Numbered from the stretch's first letter, positions 26,365 through 35,660 are shown. The stretch is 64,000 nt of DNA from Chitinophaga pinensis (GCA_943326015.2 CALPRQ020000007.1:36774-100773), one strand, 5' to 3'. Numbers and translations are program-made. The notes: generated by a model from the sequence alone, not told the origin.

Positions 26365-28260
26365 TCAGAGCACGTCGCTGGCGTAGTCGGCCAGCCGCGA
26401 GCGTTCGCCGCGCGCCAGCGTGATGTGGCCGCCATGCGGCCAGCCCTTGAAGCGGTCCACCGCGTAGGTCAGGCCCGAGCTGCCTTCGGTCAGGTAGGGG
26501 GTGTCGATCTGCGCCAGGTTGCCCATGCAGATGATCTTGGTGCCCGGGCCGGCGCGGGTGATCAGCGTCTTCATCTGCTTCGGGGTCAGGTTCTGCGCCT
26601 CGTCGATGATGACGTACTTGTTCATGAAGGTACGACCGCGCATGAAGTTCAGGCTCTTGATCTTGATGCGGCTGCGGATCAGCTCGTTGGTCGCCGCGCG
26701 GCCCCATTCGCCCGCATTGCCGCCTTCGCCCTTGGCCAGGAATTCGAGGTTGTCGTCGAGCGCGCCCATCCAGGGACCCATCTTTTCTTCCTCGGTGCCG
26801 GGCAGGAAGCCGATGTCCTCGCCCACGCTGACGGTGGCGCGGGTCATGATGATTTCGGTGTAGCGGCGCTCGTCGAGCACCTGGGTCAGGCCGGCGGCCA
26901 GCGCCATCAGCGTCTTGCCGGTGCCTGCCGTGCCAGCGAGCGTGACGAAGTCGATCTCGGGGTCCATCAGCAGGTTGAGCGCGAAGTTCTGTTCGCGGTT
27001 GCGACTGGTCACGCCCCAGACAGAATGCTTGAGGTGGCCGAAGTCCTTGAGCGTGCGCAGCACGGCGGTCTTGCCGCGCACCTCGGTCACGCGGGCGTAG
27101 AGCGAGGGTTCGCCAGGGGCTTCGAAGTAGACGAACTGGTTCAGGCTCATCTGCTCGGCTGCGGGGCCGCTGATGCGGTAGAAGGTGAACGGGCCCTGGG
27201 CCCAGCTTTCGACTTTCTTGCTCTGGCGGGTCCAGAAGTCCGCCGGCAGGGCGAGCGCGCCCGAGTAGAGCAGTTCATCGTCACCCAGGACCTTGTCGTT
27301 CTCGTAGTCCTCGGCCTGCATGCCGAGCGCGCGCGCCTTGACGCGCATGTTGATATCCTTGGACACCAGCACCACGCCGCGCTCGGGGTAGCGCTTTCTC
27401 AGTCCCTGCACCACGCCGAGGATCTGGTTGTCGGCCTTGCCTTGCGGCAGCGCGGGCAGCGTGACGTCGAGCGGCTCGGTCTGGAACAGCAGCAGGCCGG
27501 TGGCTTCCTTGTGCCCGATGGCAGCCAGTGGCAGGCCTTGCGCGATGTCGCCACCGCTCTTGGCGGCGAGCTGGTCGAGCGAGCGACTGACCTGGCGCGC
27601 GTTGCGGGCGACTTCGGTCATGCCTTTCTTGTGGCCGTCGAGCTCTTCGAGCACGATCATGGGCAGGTAGATGTCGTGTTCCTCGAAGCGGAACAGCGAC
27701 ATCGGATCGTGCATCAGCACGTTGGTGTCGAGCACGAACAGGCAGGAGGCGGCCCGGCCCGGGCGCGGGGAGGCCTGGGGCGTCTCGGCGACAGCGGGCT
27801 GCGGGCTGGCCTGGCCGGCGGCGGTCTTGGCTGCGACCGGGCGTGCCGATCTGGCAGCCCTGGCGGGCTTGATGGGCTTGGCTGGTGCGACCGAAGCGAC
27901 TGGCGTGACGACTGCCTCGACTGTGACGGTTTCGCTTGCAAGCGGTAGCGTGACCTCGGCAACGGAAGCCAGCGCGGCAACAGTCGAAACAGGCTCGGTT
28001 GGTGCGAGATCGACTGCGGTCGTGACGACGGCGGTTTTCTTGCGTGCCGCTGTCTTGCGCGCGGGCTTGGGGGCCGGGCTGGCTGCGGCCGTCAGCACGG
28101 GGCTGGCCAGCAATTCAGGGGCTGCAACAAGATCGGCGGTGCTGGCGCTGGATACGACCTGGGTCTTGGCACTGGCCACGGCCTTGCGGCTGGCCTTGAC
28201 CTCGAAGGCCTCGGTGGGGACGCGGGCGGCTTTGCGGGAGGGAGCGGGGGGCAGGGGCAT
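26365..28260 (-). CDS. phoH: PhoH-family PIN-ATPase protein
   Basis: A 631-residue protein of the PhoH2 layout. An Ala/Lys/Val-rich, low-complexity N-terminus of about 170 residues precedes a PIN ribonuclease domain starting FVLDTNVLMHDPMSLF, then the PhoH ATPase with Walker A GTAGTGKTLMALAAG, ATVSVGEDIGFLPGTEEE, and YVIIDEAQNLTPKQ as Walker B. PIN-PhoH proteins act as RNA helicase/nucleases. ATG 28260 is preferred; a TTG 18 nt upstream would sit inside the T-tract of an upstream terminator. The extended N-terminal linker is unusually long and repetitive (repeated KKTA/AKxA-like units) and may be disordered. Confidence 0.92.
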   Translation of the reverse strand: MPLPPAPSRKAARVPTEAFEVKASRKAVASAKTQVVSSASTADLVAAPELLASPVLTAAASPAPKPARKTAARKKTAVVTTAVDLAPTEPVSTVAALASVAEVTLPLASETVTVEAVVTPVASVAPAKPIKPARAARSARPVAAKTAAGQASPQPAVAETPQASPRPGRAASCLFVLDTNVLMHDPMSLFRFEEHDIYLPMIVLEELDGHKKGMTEVARNARQVSRSLDQLAAKSGGDIAQGLPLAAIGHKEATGLLLFQTEPLDVTLPALPQGKADNQILGVVQGLRKRYPERGVVLVSKDINMRVKARALGMQAEDYENDKVLGDDELLYSGALALPADFWTRQSKKVESWAQGPFTFYRISGPAAEQMSLNQFVYFEAPGEPSLYARVTEVRGKTAVLRTLKDFGHLKHSVWGVTSRNREQNFALNLLMDPEIDFVTLAGTAGTGKTLMALAAGLTQVLDERRYTEIIMTRATVSVGEDIGFLPGTEEEKMGPWMGALDDNLEFLAKGEGGNAGEWGRAATNELIRSRIKIKSLNFMRGRTFMNKYVIIDEAQNLTPKQMKTLITRAGPGTKIICMGNLAQIDTPYLTEGSSGLTYAVDRFKGWPHGGHITLARGERSRLADYASDVL

Positions 28261-28276
28261 GGTCGGACCAGAAAGC

Positions 28277-28304
28277 AAAAAGCCGCCAGGATCACCGGGC
28301 GGCT
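28277..28304 (-). terminator. Rho-independent terminator between bcp and phoH
   Basis: On the minus strand AGCCGCC-cggtgatcct-GGCGGCT is followed by TTTT and GCTTTC. The stem is 7 bp with a 10-nt loop. It lies 100 nt after the bcp stop and only 16 nt before the phoH ATG, so it either ends bcp transcription or acts as an attenuator in the phoH leader. Confidence 0.85.
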
Positions 28305-28403
28305 AGGGAGGGTGGGGTGGCAAGAAAGTTCGGTGCTACGCCTTGAAGCATGCGAACCATTATGCACCAGCACCGGGACGGCTGAAAGCCGTCGGCAGCG
28401 GGT

Positions 28404-28880
28404 TCAGGCAGGCTGCTTGAGGGCCTTGACGGCGGCGAGCACTTCCTCGACATGGCCGGGCACCTTGAGGCCGCGCCACTCCTGCTTGAGCTGGCCGTCG
28501 GCGCCGATCAGGAAGGTGCTGCGCTCGATGCCCTTGACCTTCTTGCCGTACATGATCTTGTTCTTGACCACGCCGAACATGTGGCACATCTTCTCTTCGG
28601 TGTCGGCGATCAGCTCGAACGGCAGTTCCAGCTTCTGCTTGAATTCGTTGTGCGAGTTCATGTTGTCGCGCGAGACGCCGAAGACGACGGCGCCTTCGTC
28701 GGCGAAATGCTGGTACTGGTCGCGGAACTCCATCGCCTCGGTGGTGCAGCCGGGGGTGTTGTCCTTGGGGTAGAAGTACAGCACCATGACTTGGCCGTTG
28801 TGCGACTGGTTGGTGACCTTGACGCCTCCGGTCGCATTGGCTTCGAATTCAGGAATAAGTTTATTGACGACAACGGCCAT
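28404..28880 (-). CDS. bcp: thioredoxin-dependent peroxiredoxin Bcp/PrxQ
   Basis: A 158-residue cytoplasmic peroxidase reducing hydroperoxides with thioredoxin. The catalytic region reads YFYPKDNTPGCTTEAMEFRD, giving the peroxidatic Cys near residue 46; the second Cys position of PrxQ (five residues later) is Glu/Met here, so it would be a one-Cys or atypical variant, although another Cys is present in KMCHMFGV. ATG 28880 with AGGGAG nine bases upstream is the natural start; the longer frame upstream is not supported. It is divergent in function from its neighbours and ends before a terminator 100 nt away. Confidence 0.92.
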   Translation of the reverse strand: MAVVVNKLIPEFEANATGGVKVTNQSHNGQVMVLYFYPKDNTPGCTTEAMEFRDQYQHFADEGAVVFGVSRDNMNSHNEFKQKLELPFELIADTEEKMCHMFGVVKNKIMYGKKVKGIERSTFLIGADGQLKQEWRGLKVPGHVEEVLAAVKALKQPA

Positions 28881-29037
28881 TGTTCGGCTCCCTGCTTGGA
28901 TCGAGTAAGGTAACATGCCGCCGTGCGCGGATGAACGGGCCTTGTCTGGGGTCCGATGCATGTGCACGGCTACGGGAATCAGCCCGCTATTTTACCCCGA
29001 AGCGGGCCTTTCCCCGGGGTCGGGGCTCGCCTTTGCT

Positions 29038-29412
29038 TCAGGCCGATGCGAGCAACAGGGCGCCGACCACGCGCCGGCCTTCCTGGGCCAGGATGTTGTA
29101 GGTGCGGCAGGCGGCGGCGGTGTCCATGGTCTCGACGCCGATGCCGCGTTCGATCAGGCCGCGCAGCAGTGCCGGCGAGACGAAGCGCAGTTTGCTGCCG
29201 CTGCCGAAGATGACGACTTCGGGCGCGTCGGCGGCCAGCCGGTCGAAGTGCTCCTGGCTGAGTTCGGCCAGGCTGGCGCAGGCCCAGTCGCTGCACTGGC
29301 CCTGCGAGCTGATCACCAGGCTGTGGTGTTTCTTCTGGCCGCTGACGGCAAACCAGTCCTCGCCGTAGGCATTGATGAACAGGGTGTCGAAGCGGTCGGG
29401 CTGCAGTTTCAT
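29038..29412 (-). CDS. Mth938-like domain protein (Xcc1710/NDUFAF3 family)
   Basis: A 124-residue protein of the Mth938/DUF498 fold. Visible family features are NAYGEDWFAVSG near the start, the PEVVIFGSGSKLRFVSP block and the GIGVETMDTAAACRTYNIL block, which are the conserved core. Bacterial members are of unknown function; the eukaryotic relative NDUFAF3 is a complex I assembly factor. ATG 29412 faces alaC divergently with 52 nt between the start codons. The same pairing beside hom/thrC genes is common in Burkholderiales as far as I recall. Confidence 0.82.
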   Translation of the reverse strand: MKLQPDRFDTLFINAYGEDWFAVSGQKKHHSLVISSQGQCSDWACASLAELSQEHFDRLAADAPEVVIFGSGSKLRFVSPALLRGLIERGIGVETMDTAAACRTYNILAQEGRRVVGALLLASA

Positions 29413-29464
29413 GGGTCGGGCTCGAAAATGTGGTGAAATTATAGGTTTCACCAAGGTCGAGACC

Positions 29465-30706
29465 ATGCCCGCCCCTAATATCCAGAAATCGGCCAAGCTG
29501 GCCAACGTCTGCTACGACATCCGTGGACCCGTGCTGGACAAGGCGCGCGCGATGGAGGAAGACGGTCACAAGATCATCAAGCTCAACATCGGCAACCTCG
29601 CGGTGTTCGGGCTGGAGCCGCCCGAGGAGATCGTGCAGGACATGATCCGAAACCTGCCGCAGGCGGCCGGCTACACCGACAGCAAGGGCCTGTTCGCGCC
29701 GCGCAAGTCGGTCGTGCATTACTGCCAGGAAAAGCGCATTGCCGGCGTCACGGTTGACGATGTCTACCTGGGCAATGGCGCCAGCGAGCTGATCGCGATG
29801 TCGATGAACGCGTTGCTCAATCCGGGCGACGAGATCCTGGTGCCGGCGCCGGATTACCCGCTGTGGACGGCGTCGATCTCCCTCTCGGGCGGTACCCCGG
29901 TGCACTACCTGTGCGACGAACAGTCGGACTGGAACCCGGACCTGGCCGACATCGAGCGCAAGATCACGCCCCGCACCAAGGGCATCGTGATCATCAACCC
30001 GAACAACCCGACCGGCGCGCTGTATCCGGACTCGGTGCTGCTGCAGATCGTCGACATCGCGCGTCGCCATGGCCTGATCGTGTTCGCCGACGAGATCTAC
30101 GACAAGGTGCTGTATGACGGCAACGTCCACACCTCGATCGCGTCGCTGGCCGATGACGTGCCGTTCGTGACCTTCAACGGCCTGTCCAAGAACTACCGCA
30201 GCTGCGGCTACCGCGCCGGCTGGATGATCATCTCGGGCGACAAGCGCCGCATCAGCGACTACATCGAGGGCCTGAACATGCTGGCCTCGATGCGTCTGTG
30301 CGCCAACACGCCGGGCCAGCTGGCGATCCAGACCGCGCTGGGCGGCTACCAGAGCATCGCCGACCTGGTGGCTCCGACCGGGCGCCTGTGCCGCCAGCGC
30401 GACCTGGCGCACCAGATGCTGACCCAGATTCCGGGCGTGAGCTGTGTCAAGCCCAGGGCGGCGCTGTACATGTTCCCGCGGCTGGACCCGGAGATCTATC
30501 CCATCACCGACGACCAGCAGTTTGCCTATGAGCTGCTGGCCGAGGAGAAGGTGCTGATCGTGCAGGGCACGGGCTTCAACTACCCGACGCCGGACCATTT
30601 CCGGCTGGTCTTCCTGCCGCACGAGAACGACCTGACCGATGCGGTCGGCCGCATCGCGCGCTTCCTGGCCAATTTCCGCAAGCGCCACGGTACCGACCGC
30701 GCCTGA
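29465..30706 (+). CDS. alaC: alanine/valine-type aminotransferase AlaC (PLP, class I)
   Basis: A 413-residue fold-type I PLP aminotransferase making alanine from pyruvate. It shows the substrate/PLP residues in APDYPLWTASI, the INPNNPTGALYP stretch, DEIYDKVLYDG, and the PLP-binding Lys in FNGLSKNYRSCGYRAGW. These match the AlaA/AlaC branch. ATG 29465 is preceded by an AAGG/GAG region and fits the family start. It heads a string of plus-strand genes with hom (33 nt later) and thrC, linking alanine and threonine synthesis. Confidence 0.9.
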   Translation: MPAPNIQKSAKLANVCYDIRGPVLDKARAMEEDGHKIIKLNIGNLAVFGLEPPEEIVQDMIRNLPQAAGYTDSKGLFAPRKSVVHYCQEKRIAGVTVDDVYLGNGASELIAMSMNALLNPGDEILVPAPDYPLWTASISLSGGTPVHYLCDEQSDWNPDLADIERKITPRTKGIVIINPNNPTGALYPDSVLLQIVDIARRHGLIVFADEIYDKVLYDGNVHTSIASLADDVPFVTFNGLSKNYRSCGYRAGWMIISGDKRRISDYIEGLNMLASMRLCANTPGQLAIQTALGGYQSIADLVAPTGRLCRQRDLAHQMLTQIPGVSCVKPRAALYMFPRLDPEIYPITDDQQFAYELLAEEKVLIVQGTGFNYPTPDHFRLVFLPHENDLTDAVGRIARFLANFRKRHGTDRA

Positions 30707-30739
30707 ACTTTTTTGATTTTTGAAACTGGAAGACATTCA

Positions 30740-32062
30740 ATGAAACCGATCCAAGTCGGCCTGCTGGGCATAGGCACCGTGGGCAGCGGCACGTTCAACG
30801 TGCTCAAGCGCAACCAGGAAGAGATCACCCGCCGTGCCGGCCGTGGCATCCAGATCACGATGGTCGCCGACCTCGATGTCGAGCGCGCCCGGGCCGTGGT
30901 GGGCGAGGGCGTGCAGGTGGTCAATGACGCGCGGGCCGTGATCGCCAACCCCGAGATCGACATCGTCGTCGAGCTGATCGGCGGCTACGGCATTGCCAAG
31001 GCGCTGGTGCTGGAAGCGATTGCCGCTGGCAAGCATGTGGTCACCGCCAACAAGGCGCTGCTGGCCGTGCACGGCACCGAGATCTTCGCCGCGGCGCAGG
31101 CCAAGGGCGTGATGGTCGCCTTCGAGGCGGCCGTGGCCGGTGGCATCCCGATCATCAAGGCGCTGCGCGAGGGCTTGACCGCCAACCGCATCCAGTGGGT
31201 GGCCGGCATCATCAACGGCACCACCAACTTCATCCTGTCCGAGATGCGCGACAAGGGCCTGGACTTCGACGTGGTGCTGAAGGAAGCGCAGCGTCTGGGT
31301 TACGCCGAGGCCGATCCGACCTTCGACATCGAGGGCGTGGACGCGGCGCACAAGGCGACCATCATGAGCGCGATCGCCTACGGCATCCCGGTCCAGTTCG
31401 ACAAGGCCTATGTGGAAGGCATCACCCAGCTGGGCGCGGCCGACATCAAGTACGCCGAGCAACTGGGCTACCGCATCAAGCTGCTGGGCATCACCAAGCG
31501 CGTCGAGGGCGGCGTCGAGCTGCGCGTGCACCCGACCCTGGTGCCGGCCAAGCGACTGATCGCCAATGTCGAGGGCGCGATGAACGCTGTGGTGGTGCAG
31601 GGCGATGCCGTCGGCACCACGCTCTACTACGGCAAGGGCGCCGGCAGCGAGCCGACCGCCAGCGCCGTGATCGCCGACCTGGTCGACATCACCCGTTTGC
31701 ATACCGCCGACCCGCTGAATCGCGTGCCGCACCTGGCCTTCCAGCCCAGCGAGCTGAGCGACCTGCCGGTGCTGCCGATGAGCGAAGTCGTGACCAGCTA
31801 CTACCTGCGCCTGCGCGTAGCCGACAAGGCCGGCGTGCTGGCCCAGGTGACCGGCATCCTGGCCGGCCTGGGCATCAGCATCGACGCGGTGCTGCAGCGC
31901 GAGGCCGACGAGGTGGCGGGCGAGGGCTCGACCCAGACCGACCTGATCATCCTGACCCACGACACGCGCGAAGGCACGATGAACGACGCCCTGGCCCAGA
32001 TCCAGGCCCTGCCCACGGTGCTGGCGCCGATCGCCCGCATCCGCAAGGAGGAACTGGCCTGA
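30740..32062 (+). CDS. hom: homoserine dehydrogenase
   Basis: A 440-residue NAD(P)-dependent enzyme converting aspartate semialdehyde to homoserine. The Rossmann motif GLLGIGTVGSGTFNVL opens the protein; TANKALLAVHG, the central AGIINGTTNFILSEM with the catalytic block, AYAEADPTFDIEG-like segment (GYAEADPTFDIEGVDA) and KLLGITKRV follow; a C-terminal ACT domain (YLRLRVADKAGVLAQVTGIL) suggests feedback by threonine. GGAAGA precedes ATG 30740. The stop overlaps the thrC start (TGATG), so the two are coupled. Confidence 0.95.
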   Translation: MKPIQVGLLGIGTVGSGTFNVLKRNQEEITRRAGRGIQITMVADLDVERARAVVGEGVQVVNDARAVIANPEIDIVVELIGGYGIAKALVLEAIAAGKHVVTANKALLAVHGTEIFAAAQAKGVMVAFEAAVAGGIPIIKALREGLTANRIQWVAGIINGTTNFILSEMRDKGLDFDVVLKEAQRLGYAEADPTFDIEGVDAAHKATIMSAIAYGIPVQFDKAYVEGITQLGAADIKYAEQLGYRIKLLGITKRVEGGVELRVHPTLVPAKRLIANVEGAMNAVVVQGDAVGTTLYYGKGAGSEPTASAVIADLVDITRLHTADPLNRVPHLAFQPSELSDLPVLPMSEVVTSYYLRLRVADKAGVLAQVTGILAGLGISIDAVLQREADEVAGEGSTQTDLIILTHDTREGTMNDALAQIQALPTVLAPIARIRKEELA

Positions 32063-33492
32063 TGCGCTATCTCTCCACCCGCGGTCATGCCGACCGCAAG
32101 CGCTTCTGCGAAATCCTGCTCGAAGGCCTGGCGCCAGACGGCGGCCTCTATCTGCCCGAGTCCTACCCGCAGGTCGACGGCGCCACGCTGGACCAGTGGC
32201 GCAAGATCCTGCGCGAGCAGGGCTATGCCGCGCTGGCGTTCGAAGTCCTGTCGCTCTACATCGACGACATCCCGGCCGATGACCTGCGCGCGCTGTGCGC
32301 CAGGACCTACACCGAGGCGGTGTTCGGCACGAAGGAAATCGTGCCGCTGCGCCCGCTCGAAGACGGTGTGCTGATCGAGGCCTTGTCCAACGGCCCCACG
32401 CTGGCCTTCAAGGACATGGCGATGCAGCTGTTGGGCAACCTGTTCGAGTACGAACTGGGCCGGCGCGGCGAGCAGCTCAACATCCTGGGCGCGACCTCGG
32501 GCGACACCGGCAGCGCGGCTGAATACGCGATGCGCGGCAAGCAGGGCGTGCGCGTCTTCATGACCAGCCCGAACGGGCGCATGAGCCCGTTCCAGCAGGC
32601 GCAGATGTTCAGCCTGCTCGACGCCAACATCCACAACCTCGCGATCGACGGCGTGTTCGACGACTGCCAGGACATCGTCAAGGCGGTCTCGAACGACCTG
32701 GAGTTCAAGCGCCAGTACAAGATCGGCACCGTCAACTCGATCAACTGGGCGCGTCTGCTGGCCCAGGTGGTGTACTACTTTGCCGGCTACCTGTACGCGA
32801 CCGAGTCGAACGCACAGAAAGTCAGCTTTGCGGTGCCGAGCGGCAATTTCGGCAACGTCTGCGCCGGCCATGTCGCGCGCATGATGGGCCTGCCGATCCA
32901 GCAGCTGGTGGTGGCGACCAACGAGAACGATGTGCTCGACGAGTTCTTCCGCACCGGCATCTACCGCGTGCGTGGCAGCGCCGACACCTTCGAGACCTCG
33001 AGCCCGTCGATGGACATCTCCAAGGCGAGCAACTTCGAGCGTTTCGTGTTTGACCTGCTGGGTCGCGATGGTGCGCGCGTCAAGGTGCTGTTTGGCGACG
33101 CGCTCAACCGCGACGGTCGCTTTGACCTCAGTGCCGACCCGCATTTTGCCCAGGCGGCCCAGCGTTTCGGCTTCGTCAGTGGCAAGAGCACGCACGACAA
33201 CCGGCTGGACACCATCCGCGACACCTACCAGCGTTTCGGCCAGATGATCGACACCCACACGGCCGATGGCGTCAAGGTGGCGCGCGAGCACCTGACCGCG
33301 GGCGTGCCGATGATCGTGCTGGAAACGGCGCTGCCGATCAAGTTTGCCGCCACCATCGTCGAGGCGCTGGGCCAGGAGCCCAACCGTCCCGCGAAGTTCG
33401 AGGGCATCGAGGCCTTGCCGAAGCGCGTGCTGGTGATGTCGGCCGATGTCGCGCAGGTCAAGGCCTATATCGCCGAACATTGCGCCGACTGA
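32062..33492 (+). CDS. thrC: threonine synthase
   Basis: A 476-residue PLP enzyme converting O-phosphohomoserine to threonine. The N-terminus MRYLSTRGHADRKRF, the PLP lysine in GPTLAFKDMAMQLLGN, the GATSGDTGSAAEYAM phosphate-binding loop and VPSGNFGNVCAGHVARMM are those of the long (type 1) bacterial/fungal threonine synthases. AAGGAGG lies ten bases before ATG 32062, which overlaps the hom stop. moeA follows after 19 nt. Confidence 0.95.
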   Translation: MRYLSTRGHADRKRFCEILLEGLAPDGGLYLPESYPQVDGATLDQWRKILREQGYAALAFEVLSLYIDDIPADDLRALCARTYTEAVFGTKEIVPLRPLEDGVLIEALSNGPTLAFKDMAMQLLGNLFEYELGRRGEQLNILGATSGDTGSAAEYAMRGKQGVRVFMTSPNGRMSPFQQAQMFSLLDANIHNLAIDGVFDDCQDIVKAVSNDLEFKRQYKIGTVNSINWARLLAQVVYYFAGYLYATESNAQKVSFAVPSGNFGNVCAGHVARMMGLPIQQLVVATNENDVLDEFFRTGIYRVRGSADTFETSSPSMDISKASNFERFVFDLLGRDGARVKVLFGDALNRDGRFDLSADPHFAQAAQRFGFVSGKSTHDNRLDTIRDTYQRFGQMIDTHTADGVKVAREHLTAGVPMIVLETALPIKFAATIVEALGQEPNRPAKFEGIEALPKRVLVMSADVAQVKAYIAEHCAD

Positions 33493-33511
33493 GCGTGGAG
33501 CCGTCATCATC

Positions 33512-34852
33512 ATGAGCCACACCGAAGCCCCCCGCCGTCCCGGCTTGATGAGCCTGGAGGAGGCGCTGGCCCAGTTGCTGGGCGCGGCGCAGCCGCTGGC
33601 GGGCCAGCAGCCGGTGGCCACGCTGGAGGCTGACGGCCGCGTGCTGGCGCAGGAGATCCGGTCCGCGCTGGATGTGCCGGGCTTCGACAACTCGTCGATG
33701 GACGGCTATGCAGTCAACAGCGCCGAGCTGGCGGTTGCCATCGCGGCGGACCGGGCGCTGGTGGTGTCGCAGCGCATACCAGCCGGCCATTTCGGCCCCG
33801 CGCTCCAGCCCGGCAGCGTGGCGCGCATCTTCACCGGCGCGCCGCTGCCTGCGGGTGCCGATGCGGTGGTGATGCAGGAGGAGGTCGAGGTCCTGGCTGA
33901 CGGATCGGTGCGCTTCCTGCAGGCGCCCGTTTCCGGCCAGTTCATCCGTCGCCGCGGCGAGGACATGCGCCAGGGCGAACTCGTGCTGCCTGCCGGAACC
34001 CGGCTCGGGCCGGCCGAGCTGGGCCTGGCTGCCAGCCTGGGGCTGGCGACCTTGCCGGTGCGCGCGCGCGTGCGCGTGGCGCTGTTTTCGACCGGCGACG
34101 AGCTGGTCATGCCGGGCGAGGTGGCGCCGCAAGACCTGGCGCCGGGCGCGATCTACAACTCCAACCGCTATTTCCTGAGCGTGCTGCTGCGGCGCCTGGG
34201 CTGCGAGGTCAGTGATCTGGGCATCGTGCCGGACCGGCGCGAGGCCACGCTGGAGGCGTTGCGCGCTGCCGCCGAGGCGCATGACCTGATCGTGACCAGC
34301 GGCGGCGTCTCGGTCGGCGAGGAGGACCATGTCAAGCCTGCGGTGCAGCAGCTCGGTGGGCTGGACCTGTGGCAGATCGCCATCAAGCCGGGCAAGCCTT
34401 TTGCGCAGGGCTGGATTGCCCGTTCGGGCCAGGCGGACCCATCGGACCAGGCTGGCGACCGGGGTGATGCGGCGGGCCGCTGCCATTTCGTCGGCTTGCC
34501 GGGCAACCCGGTGTCGAGTTTCGTGACCTTCCTGCTGCTGGTGCGGCCCTTGCTGCTGCGACTGCAGGGCATCAGCGCAGGGCAGGGCGTGCCGGTCCAG
34601 CCCGGCGCCGACGGCCTGCCGCCCGCGCTGGCCTTGCCGGCGCATTTCGACTGGCCGCGCGCCGACCGCCGGCGCGAGTTCCTGCGCGCGCGCCGCAATG
34701 CGGCGGGCGGGCTGGACTTGTTCCCGAATCAGAGCTCGGGCGTGCTGACTTCGGTCGCCTGGTGCGACGGGCTGGTCGATCTGCCGGCGGGTCGCACCGT
34801 CGCGCGTGGCGACAGCGTCAATTTCATTCCCTTGGCGGCCCTGCTGGGCTGA
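33512..34852 (+). CDS. moeA: molybdopterin molybdenumtransferase MoeA
   Basis: A 446-residue enzyme inserting molybdate into adenylylated molybdopterin. SMDGYAVNSAEL near residue 70, FTGAPLPAGADAVVMQEE, the domain III signature SGGVSVGEEDHVKPAV and GLPGNPVSSFVTFLLL are all present. An insertion of about 15 residues (PSDQAGDRGDAAGR region) sits before GLPGNPVSS. ATG 33512 was chosen by family fit; no strong Shine-Dalgarno is seen. It is followed by moaD and moaE in a compact cluster. Confidence 0.93.
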   Translation: MSHTEAPRRPGLMSLEEALAQLLGAAQPLAGQQPVATLEADGRVLAQEIRSALDVPGFDNSSMDGYAVNSAELAVAIAADRALVVSQRIPAGHFGPALQPGSVARIFTGAPLPAGADAVVMQEEVEVLADGSVRFLQAPVSGQFIRRRGEDMRQGELVLPAGTRLGPAELGLAASLGLATLPVRARVRVALFSTGDELVMPGEVAPQDLAPGAIYNSNRYFLSVLLRRLGCEVSDLGIVPDRREATLEALRAAAEAHDLIVTSGGVSVGEEDHVKPAVQQLGGLDLWQIAIKPGKPFAQGWIARSGQADPSDQAGDRGDAAGRCHFVGLPGNPVSSFVTFLLLVRPLLLRLQGISAGQGVPVQPGADGLPPALALPAHFDWPRADRRREFLRARRNAAGGLDLFPNQSSGVLTSVAWCDGLVDLPAGRTVARGDSVNFIPLAALLG

Positions 34853-34857
34853 ATCAC

Positions 34858-35109
34858 ATGCAGATCGAGCTCCGATTCTTTGCCTCCATCCGCGAGGCGC
34901 TGGACCTGGCCAGCCTGAGCTGGCAGACCGAGGCCGCGTCGGTGGGCGCGCTGCGCGACGAGCTGATCGCGCGCGGTGACGTCTGGGCCGAGGCGCTGGC
35001 GCGTGGCCGCGCCGTGCGGGCCTCGCTCGATCAGCACATGGTCGGTGACGAGGCCGCCTTGCGCGAAGGCGCCGAGGTGGCCTTCTTTCCGCCAGTGACG
35101 GGGGGCTGA
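34858..35109 (+). CDS. moaD: molybdopterin synthase small subunit MoaD
   Basis: An 83-residue ubiquitin-fold sulfur carrier that ends in Gly-Gly, the residue pair that is thiocarboxylated. The start MQIELRFFASIREALD and the FFPPVTGG end are typical of MoaD. ATG 34858 comes five bases after the moeA stop and two bases separate its stop from moaE. Confidence 0.93.
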   Translation: MQIELRFFASIREALDLASLSWQTEAASVGALRDELIARGDVWAEALARGRAVRASLDQHMVGDEAALREGAEVAFFPPVTGG

Positions 35110-35111
35110 GC

Positions 35112-35660
35112 ATGAGTACGCCGTCGGCAACCCAGACCGATGCCTCCAGCGACGCTGAAGGGGGCGGTGCCGGCTTGGACGGGCGCCGCGCCAGCGTCAG
35201 CATCCGGCATGAGGACTTTGACCTGAGTGCCGAAGTCGAGGCCCTGCGCCGTGGCGAGCCGACCGTGGGTGCGGTCTGTGCCTTCGTCGGCACGGTGCGC
35301 GACCGCAACGAGGGCGCATCGGTCGCGACTATGGAGCTGGAGCATTATCCCAGCATGACCGAGCGCTCCATCGAGGCGATGATCGCGCAGGCCTTCGCGC
35401 GCTTCGACATTCTGGGCGCACGGGTGGTGCACCGCGTGGGGCTGCTGCAGCCGCAGGACCAGATCGTGCTGGTGGCGGTGAGCTCGATGCACCGCGGCGA
35501 GAGCTTCCAGGCTTGCGAGTTCCTGATGGATTACCTCAAGACTCAGGCGCCGTTCTGGAAGAAGGAAGTCACGCCCGAGGGCGCGCGCTGGGTCGATGCG
35601 CGCGTGAGCGACGACGCGGCGCTGGCGCGCTGGGGCATTGCCACCACCGGCAACGCCTGA
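35112..35660 (+). CDS. moaE: molybdopterin synthase large subunit MoaE
   Basis: A 182-residue catalytic subunit which, with MoaD, converts cyclic pyranopterin to molybdopterin. VCAFVGTVRDRNEGASVATMEL, the HRVGLLQPQDQIVLVAVSS stretch, RGESFQACEFLMDYLKTQAPF and the active-site Lys region WKKEVTPEGARWVD are all recognisable. About 28 poorly conserved residues precede the domain. The last 118 nt overlap the antisense 3' end of the convergent rlmN-like gene. Confidence 0.93.
   Translation: MSTPSATQTDASSDAEGGGAGLDGRRASVSIRHEDFDLSAEVEALRRGEPTVGAVCAFVGTVRDRNEGASVATMELEHYPSMTERSIEAMIAQAFARFDILGARVVHRVGLLQPQDQIVLVAVSSMHRGESFQACEFLMDYLKTQAPFWKKEVTPEGARWVDARVSDDAALARWGIATTGNA

Noticed and set aside
26290..27948. 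Long antisense ORF opposite phoH
   Set aside because: Shadow of phoH; no ribosome site or known motif.
31195..32061. Upstream extension of the thrC frame within hom
   Set aside because: Low-complexity Gly/Arg frame; thrC starts at ATG 32062 with a strong ribosome site.
33458..35308. Long antisense ORF opposite moeA-moaD-moaE
   Set aside because: Low-complexity Arg/Gln/Ala translation typical of antisense GC-rich DNA, while the plus-strand genes are clear.
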